From positions 1 to 57,078 of the forward strand of contig JAJYYU010000002.1 in assembly GCA_021800515.1 (NCBI GenBank): a stretch of DNA of 57,078 bases. The letters run 5' to 3'. Both the position numbers and the translations under genes were made by a program. The DNA comes from Microcaldota archaeon (GTDB lineage Archaea; Micrarchaeota; Micrarchaeia; Micrarchaeales; Micrarchaeaceae). The notes under the pieces were generated by a model that was not told the origin of the DNA, did not search any database, and saw only the letters and a list, made by a program, of their open reading frames with translations. This document shows, one piece after another, positions 53,884-57,078 of the stretch (its first letter is position 1; each line of letters starts with the position of its first letter).

Positions 53884-54345
53884 ATAACTAAAAATTTAGG
53901 ATAAGTTTAATGCAATAATATAAGTAAGCTTAGGAGGCTATACAAAACTACGCCACTAAAAATGCAATCACATATCATATTCCATTCTTTTCTTTTTTCC
54001 TTTTTTTATTTTTTTTATTATTTTACTAGCTCTTACTTGATATAATCAAATTTCTTTTTCTAATTCTTTTTTATATTAAATAAAGATAACTAGCCACAAT
54101 GGGTTTTACATATATTATATTACATTTTAAGTATACTTTTTTTATCCCCCAACTTTTATAAGTAAAACTGCAGTACATACTTTCTGAGCAGCACTGAATA
54201 CTTGTAATCTAATAAGCAACTCTTTTGTATATATTTAGAATTAACTTATACAAGGTAGGGACTAATCCCGTATGCCTAATGATTAAGGCAGTCTGAATTA
54301 ATTGCAATTAAGCTTATTAATTTTATCTGCAAATAGTTTATTGTA
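53884..54345. other. Intergenic region between uS10 and RNase P RNA
   Basis: There is no open reading frame of significance over about 460 bases. It holds the T-rich terminator listed separately. A pair of adjacent hairpins lies near 54258-54290: GGGA-CTAA-TCCC (54258-54269) and TGCCT...AGGCA (54273-54290). The rest is AT-rich. The hairpins could belong to an independent small RNA or to the RNase P RNA leader. Confidence 0.5.
53983..54024 (+). terminator. T-rich terminator after uS10
   Basis: A run of T tracts separated by single C or A bases over about 40 bases (TTCTTTTCTTTTTTCC, TTTTTTTATT and TTTTTTTATT). It follows the uS10 stop by about 100 bases, the typical form of archaeal oligo-T termination sites. 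Confidence 0.5.
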
Positions 54346-54580
54346 TTAGGTGGTGGATGGGCAGCTTACCGAAAGGAGGAAGCTCCTCTCATAAGAGCAT
54401 AAATGGCTTAAGGCCAGGATCCGGAATAGAAACGATACCAAAACTCTGCAAAGCAATGACACCACGAGCTGCACTGCAATGGATGAAACGGCCGGGGAAA
54501 ATGCAATGACTATGCAAGGCATATTGCCGCTCAGTCGAATGCTGCTTAAAACAAAAAGAGGGCTATGGTCCACCACTTAA
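54346..54580 (+). ncRNA. rnpB: RNase P RNA (archaeal)
   Basis: About 235 nt with a terminal P1 helix of 12 pairs (TTAGGTGGTGGA at 54346-54357 with TCCACCACTTAA at 54569-54580; one G-T pair). CR-I is GAGGAAGCTCC (near 54377-54387). The later AATAGAAACGATACC and GGATGAAACGGCCGGGGAAAATG match the CR-II/III order of archaeal and bacterial RNAs. The 3' side, GTCGAATGCTGCTTAAAAC then AAAAAGAGGGCTATGGTCC, is CR-IV/V and the 3' half of P4. The RNA is the catalytic part of RNase P. It is shorter than most archaeal examples (roughly 290-350 nt), so the specificity-domain helices must be reduced. Confidence 0.85.
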
Positions 54581-54790
54581 TCGAAAGCAGATTTAAGTAG
54601 CAATGCAAATAGAAGATTTTATAGATAACACAGTTTTTCTAAAATTATATTTTTTAAGCATTATTGCAAAAAAATTTTTAGCAATAATTATAAACTTTTA
54701 GAGATACAACTAAACACTATACTACTAATATAGGCCATTACTTATTACTCAATAACTTTAGGGGATTATAACTTTAGATTTATCAAAAGT

Positions 54791-54800
54791 ATTTATAAAG
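54791..54800 (+). promoter_or_regulatory. TATA box for the RCK gene set, likely leaderless
   Basis: ATTTATAAAG lies 27-36 bases upstream of the ATG at 54827, the distance expected when transcription begins at or right next to the start codon. There is no Shine-Dalgarno-like sequence before the ATG, which fits a leaderless transcript. Confidence 0.5.
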
Positions 54801-54826
54801 TTCACTAACACTTATATTACAAATAA

Positions 54827-55273
54827 ATGATTGCTATGAAAACAAAGTTTTCAGAATTAAAGGATCATGTAATCATCTGCGGATTCGGGATTGTAGGTGA
54901 AAAGATTGCAGATATATTAAATGAATATAAAATACCTTTTATTGTAATTGAAGTTGATGAAAAAAAAATAGAACAGCTTAAAAAATATGATTACAATTTC
55001 ATAGAAGGAAGCGCAATGAAGTCAAAGAACTTGAAGGATGCTAATATAAAAAGCGCAAAGGCAATAGCTGTTGTCATGGATGACGAAGCGAAAAACCTAT
55101 TTACAGTAATAACTGCAAAGGATATTAACAAGGATATATTCATAGCCACACGCACTAATGATATCCTTATAAAGGATAGGATAATTGAGGCTGGAGCAAA
55201 TTATGTTGTAATGCCCCAAAAAATAGCTAGCAAAGAAATTATAGATGAAATAATTAAGAGCGAAAGTAAATAG
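54827..55273 (+). CDS. RCK/TrkA-N regulatory protein (soluble)
   Basis: This 148-residue protein is a single Rossmann-fold RCK domain: HVIICGFGIVGE with an intact GxGxxG (19-24), an acidic end of beta-2 in VIEVDEKK, and the conserved FIEGSAMKSKNLKDANIKSA and AVVMDDEAKNLF segments. RCK domains bind NAD(H) or nucleotides and gate K+ transporters or channels. No TrkA-C domain is present. Two further RCK genes with membrane segments follow 28 bases downstream, so this is an operon. ATG 54839 (MKTKFS) is an alternative start. Confidence 0.88.
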   Translation: MIAMKTKFSELKDHVIICGFGIVGEKIADILNEYKIPFIVIEVDEKKIEQLKKYDYNFIEGSAMKSKNLKDANIKSAKAIAVVMDDEAKNLFTVITAKDINKDIFIATRTNDILIKDRIIEAGANYVVMPQKIASKEIIDEIIKSESK

Positions 55274-55301
55274 CAAATAACTAACCTAACCAGGCGAGAG
55301 A

Positions 55302-56102
55302 TTGGTCAAAGTTGATCTTGTAAGTACTCAGAATGCGTCTATTGAGATGCTACTCCTATTTACATTAATAAGTATTTTTATTTTTCTGTTTTCATTCCAT
55401 GAACTTACAGTTATAGATCACAATGCATATGCATCAGGATATCTTATTCTAACAGCAATGTTTGATGCTGTAGATACTAATGTAGGCGTAATAAATATTA
55501 CAAACCTGCTTAGTTTTAATTTTTTGGTTGTTTTTACAGTACTTATCATGGATGGTATTACAAAAGTGCTATTAATTGGATTCGTTATGGCAAGCTTTAT
55601 AGAGGTATTTACAAGTATAGATATAAAGGCACGGCTTCAAGTGCATGATATCAGAAAACTTAAAAACCATGTTATTATTTGTGGTTATTCTATGTTTAGT
55701 GAGCAGCTTACAACTGAACTTATACAGAAAAAAATAAAGTTTGTGATTATAGATAAAGATCCTATTAAGACAGAAATGTTGAAAGATATGAAATACTTTT
55801 CTGTGACAGGTAATTTCTTGTCTGAGGAGATACTTATAGATGCAGGGATTCTTAATGCAAGGTATATTGTTTTTGGCGTGAAGAGTGACTATTCTAATCT
55901 ACTTGGAGTTATAACGGCAAAAAAATTAAACAAAAATATAAACATAATTTCGAGAGCAATGGATGATTCTGCAATAAGGTATCTAAATGATATAACTCCG
56001 GGCAAGTATTTTATTCCGGAGTATCTTGCAGGCAATGAAATTGGTTATACCTTACTAGAATTAGAACATATAAATGATATAAATAGTACTATAACTAAGT
56101 GA
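55302..56102 (+). CDS. Channel-like membrane protein with RCK domain; degenerate filter and NAD motif
   Basis: The protein has 266 residues from TTG 55302, which has a GGCGAGAG site upstream. Two membrane helices (about 17-34 and 71-100) flank a loop where a two-TM K+ channel has its TVGYG filter, but the sequence is MFDAVDTNVGVINI, so only a relic such as TNVGV remains. After a linker, the RCK domain starts with HVIICGYSMFSEQL, in which GxGxxG becomes GYSMFS. The remaining TrkA-N strands (ISRAMDDSA, YFIPEYLAGNEIG) are kept. It could be an accessory subunit. It overlaps the next gene. Confidence 0.8.
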   Translation: MVKVDLVSTQNASIEMLLLFTLISIFIFLFSFHELTVIDHNAYASGYLILTAMFDAVDTNVGVINITNLLSFNFLVVFTVLIMDGITKVLLIGFVMASFIEVFTSIDIKARLQVHDIRKLKNHVIICGYSMFSEQLTTELIQKKIKFVIIDKDPIKTEMLKDMKYFSVTGNFLSEEILIDAGILNARYIVFGVKSDYSNLLGVITAKKLNKNINIISRAMDDSAIRYLNDITPGKYFIPEYLAGNEIGYTLLELEHINDINSTITK

Positions 56103-56848
56103 AATTAATGGACAATACAAAGTTTGTAAAAATAGATATAATTATTTTTTCAATAATAATTTTATTCTTTGTATCGTTAGCTTTATTACTTTTTGCAGGT
56201 CTTGATCTTTATCGAGCTATTATATGGAATATACTGACATCTCTTGATATAAGCTTTAACTTACCTGCAAGATTCTTTGAAACACCCTATCTTATTATTG
56301 CAACTGCAATTAATATGGTAATATTTGCAGGTTTAACAGTAGTTCTTGCAACCCTATTTTTTAATTTTCTGAAAAATATTGATATTAAAAGATCTTATAT
56401 GCTTTTAAGAATAAAAAAACTTAAGGACCATATTATAGTGGTGCCGTATAATAATGATTCAAAAGTTATTTTAGATGAACTTGATGATGCAAATCTAAAA
56501 TATGTAATAATTGGGGATACACCGAAAGAAATGAAACAATTGTACAAGCAGAAAAGGTTATTTATAGCCGGTGCATTTAACTCTGATGAAGTATTTAATC
56601 TTGCAGGTATCAAAAAAGCGAAATATCTTATAGTTTATAGTTATAAGGACCTTGAAAATATATTAATGATAATAACAGCTAAAACAATAAATCCAAATAT
56701 AAAAATAATCAGCAGGGTTAATGATGAGGATAACATCCCGCAAATAAGCAGAACGAATGTTAATAAAATAATAATCCCAGATATTGCTGCAGGAGAAAAA
56801 ATAGGAGATGAAATCATAAATAAGATTTATAGGATTATAGCAGATTAA
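56099..56848 (+). CDS. Second channel-like membrane protein with RCK domain, more degenerate
   Basis: A protein of 249 residues from GTG 56099, overlapping the previous stop by four bases (ATG 56108 is the alternative). Two helices (about 11-34 and 65-90) surround a pore-like loop NILTSLDISFNLPARF, with no GYG. The RCK part starts with HIIVVPYNNDSK, where the GxGxxG motif is entirely replaced. Yet the later conserved parts (FIAGAFNSDEVFNLAGI, IISRVNDEDN, IIIPDIAAGEKIGDEI) are kept and align well with the upstream gene. It is therefore a paralogue of the upstream gene, probably a pseudo-subunit of a heteromeric channel. Confidence 0.8.
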   Translation: MKLMDNTKFVKIDIIIFSIIILFFVSLALLLFAGLDLYRAIIWNILTSLDISFNLPARFFETPYLIIATAINMVIFAGLTVVLATLFFNFLKNIDIKRSYMLLRIKKLKDHIIVVPYNNDSKVILDELDDANLKYVIIGDTPKEMKQLYKQKRLFIAGAFNSDEVFNLAGIKKAKYLIVYSYKDLENILMIITAKTINPNIKIISRVNDEDNIPQISRTNVNKIIIPDIAAGEKIGDEIINKIYRIIAD

Positions 56849-57058
56849 TACTTAGGACTGCTTATTTCTACCAATAATAAATTTAATATATTATATATCA
56901 GATTTATCTATCTAGTCTAGCTTTATTAATATTTTGTCACAAAGCCGATGACATCGAAAACTTTAAATACTAGAAAATACATTATAATAAGTATTGTAAA
57001 GTCTTTAAATCTGTTGGGAATGCATAACTAATATATGTTGCTAGTTGGGGTAAATAAG

Positions 57059-57078
57059 ATGGAGGAATATGAAACGCA
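57059..57078 (+). CDS. Possible gene start at the window edge (partial)
   Basis: ATG at 57059 opens ATG GAG GAA TAT GAA ACG. An alternative is ATG 57069 (ATG AAA CGC), which has GGAGG 4-8 bases upstream. Boxes with TTTAAA (56962-56967 and 57003-57008) precede them. Only a few codons are present, so the product cannot be identified. Confidence 0.35.

Noticed and set aside
54273-54297. C/D box-like pieces (ATGATTA and CTGA) in the hairpin region
   Set aside because: Spacing between the boxes is too short for a guide RNA and the second pair of boxes is missing.
54346-54576. Open frame on the minus strand over the RNase P RNA
   Set aside because: The region is explained by a folded RNA with conserved RNase P elements; the frame has no start signal or protein-like composition.

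Overview
The window is AT-rich archaeal DNA. Archaeal markers include archaeal-type SecY, AglB/Stt3, Hel308, topoisomerase VI B, DnaG primase, EF-1alpha, uS10, eS26, TruD, archaeal-type LeuRS, a TBP-fold protein and an archaeal RNase P RNA. Genes are tightly packed. Ribosome binding sites resemble AGGTG or GATGAT, and some genes look leaderless behind TTTATA or TTTAAA boxes. There are many orphan membrane proteins, an intron in a tRNA T-loop, and a succinate dehydrogenase-like operon. Together these suggest an ultra-small DPANN archaeon of the ARMAN type (Parvarchaeum/Micrarchaeum-like). That placement is an inference from content, not a phylogeny.

Layout. 0-5 kb: tRNA-Arg with intron, a membrane-anchored thioredoxin-fold protein without CXXC, a Cys-rich surface protein, a KaiC-like ATPase, and a Trm112-like/methyltransferase pair. 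5-14 kb: dihydrolipoamide dehydrogenase, orphan genes, a dead TnpB element with both end hairpins, a V4R-domain protein, SecY and a divergent AglB. 14-24 kb: two helical orphans, superoxide dismutase, LeuRS with acylphosphatase, Hel308 (5' end apparently frameshifted), TruD and an RNase Z-like hydrolase. 24-27 kb: SdhA, SdhB and one membrane anchor. 27-35 kb: a single-repeat TBP-like protein, Top6B, several orphan surface or helical proteins and a HAD phosphatase.

35-44.6 kb, minus strand: eight consecutive membrane-protein genes. The first encodes a VirB2/TrbC-like pilin. Six others share two sequence blocks and look like ancient paralogues with a VirB6/TrbL-like layout. This is the best candidate for an undescribed system: a conjugation-like or DNA-transfer pilus/channel in an archaeon, with its motor ATPase outside the window.

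44.6-57 kb: eS26, NAD(P)HX repair (Nnr), an AbrB/winged-helix regulator, DnaG, an ABC-2 exporter, EF-1alpha, an orphan, uS10, RNase P RNA (about 235 nt, with a 12-bp P1), and three consecutive RCK/TrkA-N genes. Two of those three are fused to channel-like membrane segments whose filter and NAD-binding motifs are degenerate.

The window mixes information processing, surface and secretion functions (SecY, AglB, many sequon-rich exported proteins), and a small set of redox genes (Lpd, Sdh, Sod). No CRISPR array, rRNA or complete mobile element was seen.
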